From Cephalopachus bancanus (Eukaryota > Chordata > Mammalia > Primates > Tarsiidae): a DNA stretch of 64,000 nt. The notes beneath the pieces are model-generated. The model was not told where the DNA came from, did no database searches, and saw only the letters and a program-made list of their open reading frames with translations. Of the stretch, positions 34,571 through 45,519 are shown in pieces. How positions within the stretch are numbered: the stretch's first letter is position 1; every line of letters begins with the position of its first letter. The stretch lies in NCBI GenBank assembly GCA_027257055.1, contig JAPVLO010000122.1, forward strand, positions 2,542,001 through 2,606,000, given 5' to 3'. A program made the position numbers and the translations under genes.

Positions 34571-34767
34571 AATGTGACCACGAACAGCACTGGGAAACAC
34601 AGTCTGACGGAGCATTTTTTTCTGATTTGTAAACATATTTATAACAAAATTATTATAAAAACGCAAAGATATATACATACTTAGCATGTTACACTACTTT
34701 GGAATTAATGCAGGATGTCCCAAATGTATAGTCATTTGATTCAGAAGCACAGCCTACTTGTTGGCAT

Positions 34768-34781
34768 TGTTGTTTATTTTA
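34768..34781. repeat. Target duplication of the KRAB retrocopy, 3' side
   Basis: TGTTGTTTATTTTA here and at 35342-35355. The two copies are identical and bracket the retrocopy. Confidence 0.9.
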
Positions 34782-35341
<560 letters not shown>

Positions 35342-35355
35342 TGTTGTTTATTTTA
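35342..35355. repeat. Target duplication of the KRAB retrocopy, 5' side
   Basis: Identical to 34768-34781. On the minus strand the break lies at TTT/AAAATAAAC, the preferred L1 endonuclease context. Confidence 0.9.
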
Positions 35356-35470
35356 AATGTGACCCGTCCCAACCAAGAAATTGAACAGTATTGGTTTTGA
35401 CAACTATTTAAGTGCTTGCCACTTATTTTTTAACATGCAATACTTTTTGCATGCAGATAGTTTTTCTTTT

Positions 35471-35750
35471 TTTTTTTTGAGTTGGAGTCTCACTCTATCG
35501 CCCAGACTGGAATACAGTGGCATGCTCCCGGCCACTGCAGCCTCGACCTGCTGGGCTCCGGTGATCCTCCCGCCTCAGCCTTCCAAGTAGCTGGAACTAC
35601 AGGCACATGCTACCACGCCCGGCTCATTTTTGATTTATTGTAGAGATGAGGTCTCGCCAAGTTGCCTGGGCGGGTCTTGAACCCGCGGGCTCAGGCAATC
35701 CACTCGCCTCCCAAAGCGCTGGGATTACAGGCTGAGCCACCAAGCCCAGC
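35471..35750 (-). mobile_element. Alu SINE, young strepsirrhine type
   Basis: Reverse dimer with a 13-bp target duplication TAGTTTTTCTTTT (35458-35470 and 35751-35763). A small deletion removes CCTCAGC near its end. Confidence 0.94.
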
Positions 35751-35884
35751 TAGTTTTTCTTTTTAAAGCAGATGTTCTCTGTTGATAGTCAGCTGAATAG
35801 GTGAGAAGATATCCATTCTGCAAAGTAGATTTTTAAATATTTATTACTCAAAGCCTTTATCCTTTAAAGCAACTTTTTTAAAAA

Positions 35885-36120
35885 GCCACAAAATTTTATA
35901 CCTTTAAACTTCATTTATTTAATTCCACGTCTAGACATATGTATTAATAAAATCAGAAATGCTGGCAAAGATTTAGGTTCAAGGATGTCTATCACAGTGT
36001 TGCTTATATTAGCAAAGAATTGGAAACAACCTAAATGTTCAATAAAATAGAGGAATGATTAAGTAAATTATGACACATTCATAATATGAAGTGAAATGTT
36101 ATATGGTCATTAAAATGACT
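35885..36120 (+). mobile_element. Ancient L1 3' fragment
   Basis: GTTGCTTATATTAGCAAAGA, ATTGGAAACAACCTAAATGT and ATTCATAATATGAAGTGAAA are plus-strand L1M 3' text. Confidence 0.7.
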
Positions 36121-36124
36121 AAAC

Positions 36125-36600
36125 TTTTCCTACAGTTCATTCTCCACACTGCCATCCAGTGGCCTTTTAAAAAGCACCTTGGATCATTTCACTCCCCCTT
36201 AAAATCTTTCCTTGGCTTCCCCTTGTACTTCACCATGAAAACCCTGACAAGGACTGCTGGCCTTGTCTTGTTCCTTACTGTCCAGTGCCTCCACTCTCAT
36301 CTGCTGGCCTGCTTCTCAGGGCTTTCATTCTCTAAGCCCTTTCCTCCTCAGGACTCCTCAGATGCTGTTCTCCTAGCTTGAACTCTGTTCCCACAACTCT
36401 TCATCTGGCAAATTCCTGCCAGTTCTTGAGGTCTCAGCTTCACTGTCACTTTAAGAGAAAGATTTCCCAACTCTTTCTACCCCAAGGAGGGGCCCCAGAT
36501 GTATTCTATCATTGTGGTCTGTGTTTCTCCTTTGTGACATGTATTACATTTTAAATTATATGTTCATTTGTGTGGTTGCTCTTTAATGCCCAGATTGCTT
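36125..36600 (+). repeat. L2 LINE fragment
   Basis: ATTCTCCACACTGCCATCCA, CTTGGCTTCCCCTTGTACTT and GGCAAATTCCTGCCAGTTCT follow the L2 3' region and its C/T-rich strand. Confidence 0.75.
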
Positions 36601-36859
36601 CTGGATTTTGTCTTTTACTCTCCTTTCTAGGAGAGTTCTTCGAGTTTATTCTCCACCCCTTTGCTTGAGTCTTCATTTCTGTCGCCACATTTTTAATCTC
36701 CAGTAGTCTGTTTGTTCCCTGAAAGTTTTTTTAAAATAGTGTTCTGTTCTTGTTTTGTGGTTGAAATTTCCTGAGTATATTATTGATAGTTTTCTGGAAG
36801 TTTTCTTCTTTGTATAGTCTCTAAATTTTTTCTTTCTTTTCTCTTCTCTTTCTTTTCTT

Positions 36860-37408
36860 TTTGAGACAGGAGTTTACTCTGTCGCCCAGGCTGGAGTGCA
36901 GTGCAGTGGAGACTCAAGTGATCTTCCTGCCTTAGTCTCCCAAGTAGCTAGGAATATGGGCACATGCCACCTGTACTGGTGCCTGACTGACTTTAAAACA
37001 TTTTTTTAGCCGGGCTTGGTGGCTCAGCCTGTAATCCCATGCCTTGGGGGGGTGAGTGGATTGCCTGAGTCCGCGGGTTCGAGACCCGCCTGGGCAACTT
37101 GGCGAGACCTCATCTCTACAATAAATCAAAAAATTAGCCGGGCGTGGTAGCACGCGCCTGTTGTTCCAGCTACTTGGAAGGCTGAGGCGGAAGGATTGCC
37201 GGAGCCCAGCAGGTCGAGGCTGCAGTGGCTGGGAGTGGCCAGTGCACTCCAGCCTGGGCAACAGAGTGAGACTCCAACTCAAACAAAACAAAACAAAACA
37301 AACACATTTTTTTAATAGAATTGAGGATCTCACTATATTGCTCAAAACTCCTGGGCTGAAATGACCCTCCTTGGCCTGGGATTACAGGTGTGAGCCACTG
37401 CACCTGAC
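36860..37408 (-). mobile_element. Older Alu split by a younger Alu
   Basis: AluJ-type halves at 36860-37008 (GAGACAGGAGTTTACTCTGTC...) and 37315-37408 (...GATTACAGGTGTGAGCC) are separated by a forward Alu. Several internal deletions are present. Confidence 0.85.
37009..37303 (+). mobile_element. Alu SINE, young, nested in an older Alu
   Basis: Full dimer with an (AAAAC)n tail. Target duplication ACATTTTTTTA lies on both sides (36998-37008 and 37304-37314). Confidence 0.93.
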
Positions 37409-37784
37409 CGCTCTATTTTTTTTTGTTTACTTGATATTTGTCTTTTATGTTAGAGGCTTTCTGAGACATCTGGAAACCCATGGTTGTCTCCTTCTGTATA
37501 AGAATGGGGGGTTTTAAAACTCACATGAGCTCATGAAAAACAAGGGAAGATTGAAGAACTGTCACAAGATTATATAGAAGACTAAGAACACTTTTCAACT
37601 AATTGCATTGTAGATATTGGATTGGATCCTGGAACAGAAAAAGGGCTTTAGTGGGAAAACTGGTGAAATTTACCTGAAAGGTGAAGACCTGGTTGCCAGT
37701 ATTCTGAAAACAAAGTGGGAAGGCTGGAAGATGGAGGAGATGAGTCTTAGCACACAAGTATGCAGTTGTTCACTTAATCCCCCT
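37409..37784. other. No recognised feature
   Basis: Unique sequence preceding the L1 insertion. Confidence 0.4.
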
Positions 37785-37799
37785 CATCACTCATCATTT

Positions 37800-38556
37800 A
37801 TTTTATTTTTATTTTTATTATACAGATGTGGGGTACAATTCAGGGTTAGGTATACAAACATTGATTATGCAGGTACCCTCGTTGATGAGGTGTGCCCCTC
37901 CCTCCCCTAGCAGTTTCTCTCAACTGCCACTCCCACCCCTCCCCCAACAGTTTCCCACTACTGCCAATCCCTTTCTTTTTTTTGAGTTGGAGTCTCACTC
38001 TGTCGCCCAGACTGGAGTGCAGTGGCTGCTCCCAGCCACCGCAGCCTCCACCTGCTGGGCTCTGGCTATCCTTCCGCCTCAGCCTTCCATGTAGCTGGAA
38101 CTACAGGTGCGTGCTACCACACCCGGCTAATTTTTTTTTTAATTTATTTATTGTAGAGATGAGGTCTTGCCTGCCCAGGCAGATCTCAAACCCGCGGGCT
38201 CAGGCAATCCACTCACCTCAGCCTCCCAAAGGTGCGGGATTACAGGCTGAATCCCTTTCTTACAGTATTATAATAATTATTCAAGGTCTGCTTATGAGTG
38301 AGAACATGCGGTACTCTGTTCTTTGTTTTTGTGATAGATCACTGAGTATGATTGTCTCTAAATCCATCCAAGTTGCTACGAAGTCCATGTGTTTGTCCTT
38401 CTTTATGGCTGCATAATATTCCATTGTGTATATGTACCACATTTTTTAATTGAGTCCAGTTTCGATGGGCAGCATGGTTGGTTCCATGTTTTTGCTATCG
38501 TGAATAGAGCTGCAACAAGCATATGTGTGCAGGTATCTTTTTTGTAGAATGATTTG
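37800..38556 (-). mobile_element. 5'-truncated L1 insertion
   Basis: Reverse L1 3' end. Its T-rich tail TTTTATTTTTATTTTTATTA lies at the left, then GTGGGGTACAATTCAGGG, and upstream 3' sequence with GGCTGCATAATATTCCATTG on the right. A perfect 15-bp target duplication CATCACTCATCATTT (37785-37799 and 38557-38571) bounds it. An Alu is nested within. No intact reverse transcriptase is present. Confidence 0.93.
37978..38249 (-). mobile_element. Alu nested in the L1, 5'-shortened
   Basis: Five-base-deletion-like left arm (GTCTTGCCTGCCCAGGC). The last 20 bp (the Alu 5' end) are missing. Perfect 12-bp target duplication AATCCCTTTCTT (37966-37977 and 38250-38261). Confidence 0.93.
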
Positions 38557-38571
38557 CATCACTCATCATTT

Positions 38572-39562
38572 GTACCCCACTCTTAACTGTCCAGGCCCTC
38601 TCCAGTCAGAGACCTTCTGTTTTACTCTCTCCTAAGAATAATTCTCCAGTCTTTTGCTGAAAGGGTAAGGGGCAGTCATTCCACTTAGTACAGTATGGAA
38701 TCTGGAGATTAGCAGTTCCATATTTTAGTTTCACTTCACCCTTGTATGTAGAGATACCTGGTGCCACCACTTGTCTCCTGGGAATTCTTGACACTCTCTG
38801 CTGCCTGCGCAGGTTTACATTTTCTTGGTTCTGCTAAGTTATTTACCTTCCATCATCTGCTTTTCAGATTCCAATCTTTTATTTTCCTGTTGTCTGCTCT
38901 CCTGTTCTCTTTGATCTTATAGGGTCATAACTTAGCCTCCAAGAGAGGCAGTAAAAGTAGATGTGTGTTTGGTTCACCATCTTCTCTGACTTTTGAAATG
39001 GATTTTTTGTATCTTGGCCAGAAATATTACCCTTATATGTATCATATTTTGTTTCATTTTACCTCTGTTTTGTAATTTATTTTGTGGCAAGTAACCCTTA
39101 TGTCTAATATTTCTTCTTTTTCTGTTTCCTAGTAGCAGTTATCCAACTTGTTGAATGCTTCTCAGGGTCTTACTACCTCTGATGTGATAAAAGTATAAAC
39201 AACCTCAAGTCTTTCTGCAAATCTATTTTTCTGTTAAGTTCTGGGCAAGACAACACTGTTATCCTTTGAAGATTATTTACCCACGAGTCATGTTTTATCC
39301 ATATTCTTAATTCTTTCTTCCTATACTTTACTTTCTTTTGTTCTAATACTTCATATGTAGTCATTTCATTAGTCAGAAATCTGTCACTTACCATACATGG
39401 GACTTCAGTGATGAAAAAGGCACAGTTATTGCCCTTGCCCTTAGAGAATTTACAATCCACTGAAAGGTACAGGCAAGCATGATGGGGTAATATCAATCAT
39501 GTGTTAAGGGCTATGATGAGGGGAAAGCATAGTGGCTATGAAGCACAGTGACAGGCACCTAT
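38572..39562. other. No recognised feature
   Basis: About 1 kb of unique sequence. Open frames up to about 100 codons lack support. Confidence 0.4.
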
Positions 39563-39571
39563 TCCAGTCTT

Positions 39572-39860
39572 TTTTTTTTTTTTTTTAGTCAGAGTCTCTG
39601 TAGCCCAGGCTGGAGTGCAATGGCACGCTTATGGCCACTGCAATCTCGATGTAGTAGGCTCAGGTGATCCTTCCACCACAGCCTTCCAAGTCACTGGAAC
39701 CGCAGGCACATGTCATCATGCCCAGCTAATTTTTTTATTTACTATAGAGATGAGGTCATGCCAAGTTGCCCAGGCTGGTCTCGAAGCCCTAGGCTCAGGC
39801 AATCTCTTGCCTCCATCTCCCAAAGTGCTGGGATTACAGGCATGAGCTGCCATTCCTAGC
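39572..39860 (-). mobile_element. Alu SINE, intermediate age
   Basis: Reverse dimer with target duplication TCCAGTCTT (39563-39571 and 39864-39872). Confidence 0.92.
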
Positions 39861-39923
39861 TACTCCAGTCTTAAAATATCAAGGTGGGTGTTCCAGAGAA
39901 GGTGGCGTTTAAGAAAAGACTGG

Positions 39924-40220
39924 GCCAGGCGTGATGGCTCACACCTATAATCCCAACACTTTAGGAGGTGGAGGTGAAAGGATTGCTTGAGCCCACGGGT
40001 TTGAAACCAGCCTGGGCAACTTGGCAAGACCTCATCTCTATAATAAAATAAAAAAATTAGCTGGGCATGGTGGCATATGACTGTAGTTTCAGCTACTTGG
40101 AAGGCTGAGGCGGAAGGATCACCTGAGCCCAGCAGGTTGAGGCTGCGGTGGCCTTGAGCATGCCACTGCACTCCAGCCTAGGTGACAGAGTGAGACTCCA
40201 ACTCAAAAATAAAAATAAAA
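39924..40220 (+). mobile_element. Alu SINE, intermediate age
   Basis: Dimer with a 13-bp target duplication AAGAAAAGACTGG (39911-39923 and 40221-40233). It sits directly upstream of another forward Alu. Confidence 0.94.
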
Positions 40221-40233
40221 AAGAAAAGACTGG

Positions 40234-40510
40234 CTGGATGCAGTGGTTCACATCTGTAATTCCAGCACTTTGAGAGGCCAAGGTGGGATGATCACTTGCA
40301 CTCAGGAATTTGAGACCAGCCTGGGCAACATAGCGAGACCTTATCTCTAGAAGAAATAAACAATTAGCCAGTTGTGGTGGTGTGTGCTTGTAGTCCTAGC
40401 TACTCACTTGAGAGCTAGGTGGGAGAATTGCTTCAATTCAGGAGTTTAAGGCTGTGAGCTATGATCTTGCCACTGCACTCCAGCCTGGGCAACAGTCAAA
40501 AAAGATAAAA
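40234..40510 (+). mobile_element. Older AluJ-like SINE
   Basis: GGCTGGATGCAGTGGTTCAC through GGGCAACATAGCGAGACC. Its own duplication AAGAAAAGAC (at 40221 and at about 40511) was reused by the younger Alu upstream. Confidence 0.88.
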
Positions 40511-40868
40511 GAAAAGACAAGACCTGAAGGATGAATGGAACCAAAAGTATTCAAGGTAGAGGGACATAAATACAAAGGTCTTAAAGGAAAAAAAAAAAGC
40601 ATGTTATATTTGAAGATTTGCCATGAGAGTCCTGGGGCTGGGCCAGGTTTTAAGTGATGAGGCACAAGAGGTAATCAGGGTCTAGATCATAAGAAGTTTG
40701 TAAAGTACATTAATGTGGTAGATTACAAAAAGGCTCCCTTCTTGGTATGTATGTTCTTTTGTAGTGTGACTTTAAAGTGCCTCCCATTAAAAGGTCAACT
40801 CTATTCTTCCTTTTGAATTTGGGCTTGCCATGTAACTTCTTTGGCCAATGGGATGGCATAAACAGAAG

Positions 40869-41161
40869 GTTTTTTTTTTGTTTTGAGTTGGAGTCTCACT
40901 CTGTCGCCCAGACTGGAGCGCAGTGGCCGCTCCCGGCCACCGCAGCCTCGACCTGCTGGGCTCCAGCGATCCTTCCGCCTCAGCCTTCTAAGTAGCTGGA
41001 ACTACAGGCGCGCGCCACCATGCCTGGCTAATTTTTGACTTATTGTAGAGATGAGGTCTCTCCAAGTTGCCCAGGTGGGTCTCAAACCTGCGGGCTCAGG
41101 CAATCCACTCACCTCAGCCTCCCAAAGCGCAGGATTACAAGCTGAGCCACCGAGGCCAGCT
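40869..41161 (-). mobile_element. Alu SINE, young, in MLT1
   Basis: Reverse dimer with a perfect 12-bp target duplication CATAAACAGAAG (40857-40868 and 41162-41173). Confidence 0.95.
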
Positions 41162-41450
41162 CATAAACAGAAGTTTAAAAGGCACTTTCATATTGGAGCT
41201 TACTTTCTGCTGCCCCTGGGAACAGTGTGACCATCATTACATGAATGAGCCAGGCTGGTCTGTTAGATGATGGGAAATATACACCTAAGTCTTCACCATC
41301 ACCACAGCAAACACGAAGCCAACCCTCAGACATGAATGAGGCCATCTCAGACCACCTCTGTCTCAGGAGAGCCTCCAACTGAGCTGGCCCAGACCAGAAA
41401 ACCATCCAACCAAAGAATCATAAGAAATTTTTAAAAAGTTTTTTTGTTTT

Positions 41451-41702
41451 GATTTTTTTGAGTCAGAGTCCTACTCTGTCACTGCAGCCTTGACCTACTG
41501 GGCTTGGGGAATCCTTTTGCCTTAGCCTTCCAAATAGCTGGAACTACAGGTGTACAGATGTATACTACCCCACTTGGCTAATTTTTTTGGTATATTGTAG
41601 AGACAAAGTCTCGCCAAGTTGCACAGGCTGGTCTCGAACCCCTGGACTCAGGCAAAATCTCCCAAAGTGCTGGGATTACAGGTGTGAGTCACCATGCCCT
41701 GC
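41451..41702 (-). mobile_element. Alu SINE with internal deletion, in MLT1
   Basis: Reverse. About 35 bp is missing between CTACTCTGTCAC and TGCAGCCTTGACC. The flanking AAAAGTTT-TTTGTTTT motif repeats at 41704. Confidence 0.88.
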
Positions 41703-42065
41703 CAAAAGTTTGTTTTAAGAAACAAATTTTGGGGGTAACTTGTGACATAGCCAAAGCTAACCAATACATTTATGTTGTTTAGATTTTATCATAAGGGCAG
41801 TGAGAAGGATTATAAGCAAAGGTGCGACATGTTCAAATTAACATGGTATAAAGATCTCACTGGCTTTAGGAAGGAGAATTTGGAGGTGGATGACTCTGGA
41901 AGCTAAGAGACCAGTGGGGAAATAATTGCAGTCATTTTGGGTGATAGATGATAGCAGCTTGAACCAAAGTAGTGGGGGTAGAGAGAAGTGAATCATTTTA
42001 GGAGATACTTATGAGATGGGTTCACAAATTGATATTGCCTGGTTATGGGGATGGTGATAATGGAA

Positions 42066-42704
42066 AGGGATGAGAAGTGGGTGACCCTCTGACCTCCAGG
42101 TTCTGTCTTGGGCAATTGAGTTGCTTGTGGTGCCATTCATTGAGAAGACTGGAGAAAGGACAAAGTTTGAAAAAGAATATGCTCAGTTTAACTTGGGTCA
42201 TGTTGAATATGAAGTACCTGAAGACAGTCAAGAGGAGAATTTCAGTAAGCAGAGTAGATAAACAGCTCAAGCGAGTTCTGGAGAGAGATCTGGGCTGCAA
42301 GTACAGATGCAGAAGTCATGAACATGATGGCAATATAAGCTTCCTAGGGGAAGGTGTCGCTTGAACAGAACTCTAAGAAAAACATACCTCTTTGCTTCTC
42401 ATCTATCCTCTTATAATAGCCTCAAATTGTACCATATACTGATTCTCTACTCCAAGCCATTCTTCCCTTTTAATTTCCCTAAGGAGTCATTTCTGCTATT
42501 GACATTCTCCTACTCAAAAACTGTAGTAGTTTGCTGAATTACATGTAAACTCTTTACCCTAAGCACTTTGAATCCTTCAGAGTAAGCCACAGCTTACTCT
42601 TCTAAATAAGCAAATACTTTAGCAAAAACTAGACCAGTCAAACTTTAATGTAGTATCGACTTTCTTAACTCTACTGCACCTTTGATCATGCTTATTAAGA
42701 ACGG
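42066..42704. other. Mixed unique and faint L2-like sequence
   Basis: CTTCTCATCTATCCTCTTATAA to ACTCTTTACCCTAAGCACTTT is faintly L2-like. The rest is unique. No exon was found. Confidence 0.35.
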
Positions 42705-42710
42705 AGGCAA

Positions 42711-42871
42711 GCCAGTTGTGGTGGCGTGAGCCTGTAGTTCCAGATACTCAAGAGACTGAGGCAGGAGTATTGCTGGGACCCAGATGTTTGGGACTGTAGT
42801 GAGCCAAGATTATTCCTGTAAATAGCACTCCAGCCTGGGCAAAATATTGATCCCATCTCTTAAAAAAAAAT
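42711..42871 (+). mobile_element. Free Alu right monomer
   Basis: Starts at the right-arm boundary (GCCAGTTGTGGTGGCGTGAG) with no left arm and ends in an A-tail. Short duplication AGGCAA on both sides (42705-42710 and 42872-42877). Confidence 0.85.
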
Positions 42872-42877
42872 AGGCAA

Positions 42878-43115
42878 ATGGACCTATTGTGCTGATTAAA
42901 ATAAAGAAGTTAAAAAACAGTTATTAGAAAATACTGTATGTGGGAATAAGAGGTCTTTCATGTCCCAGATAGTAAAGGTAATCAACTTGATTTCATGGCT
43001 GTTGACAAATTCATGAGAATGTAATATAACAAGAATGTAACTTGTTATATTAAGATATAAAAAATAATATAAATTGTATTAGAAATCTTTGTCTGAAACA
43101 CGAGACTCATTTAAG
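42878..43115. other. No recognised feature
   Basis: AT-rich. GAATGTAATATAACAAGAATGTAACTTG is a short imperfect direct repeat. Confidence 0.4.
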
Positions 43116-43125
43116 AGACACTTCT

Positions 43126-43422
43126 TGTTGGCTGGACTCAGTGGCTTAGCATGTAATCCCAGCACTTTGGGAGGTCAAGGCAAGTGGATTGCCTGAGCTC
43201 GCTGGTTCGAGACCAGCCCGAGCAACTTGGCGAGCCTTCATCTCTACAATAAATCAAAAATTAGCTGGATGTGGTAGCACATGCCTGTCGTTCTGGCTAC
43301 TTGGAAGGCTGAGGCGGAAGGATCGCCGGAGCCCAGCAGTTCGATGCTGGGTTAGCCATGAGCGTGCCACTGCACTCCAGCCTGGACAACGGAATAAGAC
43401 TCCAAATTAAAAAAAAAAAAAA
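43126..43422 (+). mobile_element. Alu SINE, intermediate age
   Basis: Dimer with target duplication AGACACTTCT (43116-43125 and 43423-43432). Confidence 0.93.
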
Positions 43423-43596
43423 AGACACTTCTGGGTAATGCAGAGGTAGGAACACAAGAGGAGGAGGAGTAACCTCAGCTCTAGATTTAACTTAACCTTG
43501 TGGGCATGTCTCTTATGGCAGTCTTTGGCTTTATCTGCCATTCCTTTACTGATGACTCCCCAAATCTAACTGTCCTCTGTAGCTGAAGATTAGTCT

Positions 43597-43727
43597 GTCC
43601 CAGTGGATTTAAATTTTAGTTTGCATTAGAATCACCTCGAGGGCTTGTTTGAAGATCACTGAACTCCATTAGAAGAATTTATTTTTCTTATGAGTTCCCA
43701 GGTGATGCTAATGATACTACTTGAAAG
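43597..43727 (+). mobile_element. MER5A (hAT-Charlie type)
   Basis: TTGCATTAGAATCACCTCGAGGGC and GAGTTCCCAGGTGATGCTAATG match MER5A. The middle is partly deleted. Confidence 0.8.
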
Positions 43728-43899
43728 AATCACCACTGCAATGTTAACATGTCCAAAATGGAGCTTATCATCTTTGCCTGAAAATCTGTTCCTCTTTCTG
43801 TTTAGATCAATAACTCCAGCATTCACCCAGGGTCATAGACCAGAAATGCGGGGAAAGAGGGTAGGTAGGTAGTTCCTAGATGACTTTTTACTCATCTTA

Positions 43900-44465
43900 A
43901 CACATAGCCACTGTGGATTCTGCCTTCTTGACTTCCCAGTCAGGCAGGCATCACTTGTCCCCTTCTGTACTACAACGGACTTTTCATTTATCTCTGTCTC
44001 CATTCTTCCCCTAATCCCAGCCCACCCCAGTCAATCCATTCTGCAGATATTTCTAAAATTTAAATATGATCAGGATAATTTTTCTGTGCTTAAGATGCTT
44101 TAATGTCTTCCTATAGTTTTTAAGATAAAATTTAAACTCCTTATTTTAGAACACAAAGCCCCTTCTATTTTGACTCTCAGCCTATATCTCCAATCCTGGG
44201 ATGCTCCCCTCTTTTCTCAAGCCATAACACCTATAGATTCTACAAAGACTGCTCTCTATGTGAATGCATGTGCCATCACTAATCATCTAGCAATATACTT
44301 CTGCTCATTCTTTAAAATTCAGCTCACATACCATTTGGTTTATGTATACCACCTCTTAGTTCCAGTAGCATCCTAATCGTATCTCTATTACTATATTGGA
44401 ACCACTGGTTAATTAGTTTATTACTTTTTCCTTTCTAGACTGTAAATTACCTGAACATAAGGATT
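43900..44465 (+). repeat. L2 LINE fragment
   Basis: TAATGTCTTCCTATAGTTTT, CTATATCTCCAATCCTGGGA, TCACATACCATTTGGTTTAT and TAGACTGTAAATTACCTGAA follow the L2 3' region. Confidence 0.75.
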
Positions 44466-44467
44466 TT

Positions 44468-44548
44468 GAGTCAGTACTTGTGGGTTGGGGCCTGGTAATC
44501 TGCATGTTTAACAAGCTCCTTGGGGGATTCTGAAGGCTTCAACCTCAA
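44468..44548 (+). mobile_element. MER5A fragment
   Basis: GTGGGTTGGGGCCTGGTAATCTGCATGTTTAACAAGCTCC-like text (44477-44519) is the 3' half of MER5A. The 5' half is absent. Confidence 0.65.
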
Positions 44549-44834
44549 TTTTAGTGATTTCTAAAATCTACTTCAACTCTGATACATCAAGACTTTTCTT
44601 CCTTGCAGTATAACTGGTATTGGGGAAGAGGGAGAAAGCTTTTGGGTAGTTGATTAAAAACAATCAAACAAAAAAACCTGGACAGTCTTCTTATGTGCCC
44701 ACAATAAGAGAGCTTATGATACTGAAATGTAGGATAAGGTAGATAAGCAGAAATAAGATAAATACCCTTATTTCATTTAAGAATATTTGCTTAATGTGAC
44801 CAGTTTTTTAAATTCATTATTTCTAAGATTGTTT

Positions 44835-44975
44835 ATCAAAGGCTTACTATATGCCAGACACTGTTTTAGTCATTTGAAGTACATTAACACAGCCAAAAAT
44901 CCCTACCCTCAAGGAGCTTGTGTTAATAGGCAATAAGCAAATATAATAAGTACTATAGAAAAAACAGAACATAAG
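44835..44975 (-). repeat. MIR/L2-class ancient fragment
   Basis: CTTACTATATGCCAGACACTG, TTTTAGTCATTTGAAGTACA and CCCTCAAGGAGCTTGTGTTA are text shared by MIR and L2 3' ends. Confidence 0.6.
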
Positions 44976-44979
44976 GTGA

Positions 44980-45453
44980 GCCTTCTTTTACTTTGTCAGT
45001 ATCTAGTGATAAATTGCTAGAGATAGTAACTTATTACATATGAGCTATTTAAATATGCCATACTTTAAAAGGCAGAATTTAACCTATATCCAATCAAAAG
45101 AGAATTTGGGATTTGCAAAATTCAAGTCTGATTTCCTTTTATAAAATTGACAGTAAATGGCTTTCCCATTATGTCAATAGGAAAGAAATAATTTAGTGGC
45201 TCAGGGAATTACTTTCAAGGAATCAGAAGCAAATTATTTTGATATAAATGTTTTTACTACTATTAAAAAAAAAGAAGGCACAAGCCAAGAAAAAGTGTTT
45301 TGTTCTTGTCTACAAAACTGAGTTAATTGTATTACTTGATGACAACAACAACTACCTTACTCCAAAATCTTTTTTCTTATTCACCTCTTCATCTAATATT
45401 TTGTTTGCATTTTCACTTTTAGGTAAAAAGATTGGTCCTTTTAAAATTTACAG
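44980..45453. other. Unique sequence upstream of candidate exon 2
   Basis: No repeat recognised. Ends in two nested acceptors, CACTTTTAG at 45422 and AAATTTACAG at 45453. Confidence 0.4.
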
Positions 45454-45519
45454 GGAAGCCTCCTCCTATGGAATGGAGACAAGGAGGACTTGCGCTGTAC
45501 CTCTCAGGGGTGCCTAGAA
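45454..45519 (+). CDS. Candidate coding exon 2 (66-nt cassette)
   Basis: An acceptor AAATTTACAG|GG and a good donor AGAA|GTAAGA bound 66 nt. Entered in phase 1 from exon 1, it reads G-KPPPMEWRQGGLALYLSGVPR with no stop and leaves in phase 1. It is repeat-free. Because 66 is divisible by three, skipping keeps the frame. Using the upstream acceptor at 45422 instead gives a premature TAG at 45515-45517. It fits both the exon-1 and exon-3 phases, but the length is short and conservation has not been tested. Confidence 0.4.

Larger units (their letters stand above)
40713..41784 (+). mobile_element. MLT1-type solo LTR with two nested Alus
   Basis: AATGTGGTAGATTACAAAAA, CCAATGGGATGGCATAAAC, then after the first Alu CAACTGAGCTGGCCCAGACC, and after the second GGGGGTAACTTGTGACATAG and CCAATACATT. 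Removing the Alus at 40869 and 41451 leaves a near full-length MaLR LTR. Confidence 0.72.
40515..42065 (+). repeat. L2 LINE fragment split by an MLT1 LTR
   Basis: The left half, 40515-40712, has GACCTGAAGGATGAATGGAA, GGCCAGGTTTTAAGTGATGA and TAGATCATAAGAAGTTTG. The right half, 41785-42065, has ATTTTATCATAAGGGCAGTG, CATGTTCAAATTAACATGG and GGGTGATAGATGATAGCAGC. Both follow one L2, interrupted between 40713 and 41784. Confidence 0.65.

Noticed and set aside
34193..34687. 164-codon minus-strand frame
   Set aside because: Produced by a pyrimidine-rich strand bias; composition is repetitive and no domain is visible.
37892..38416. 174-codon frame and many similar 60-140-codon frames ([11 protein letters not shown]..., [13 protein letters not shown]...)
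   Set aside because: These are the well-known open readings of Alu arms, not genes.
45423..45517. Use of the upstream acceptor for exon 2 (KKIGPFKIYREASS...)
   Set aside because: In the phase set by exon 1 it ends at a TAG just before the donor, whereas the downstream acceptor gives a frame open on both sides.
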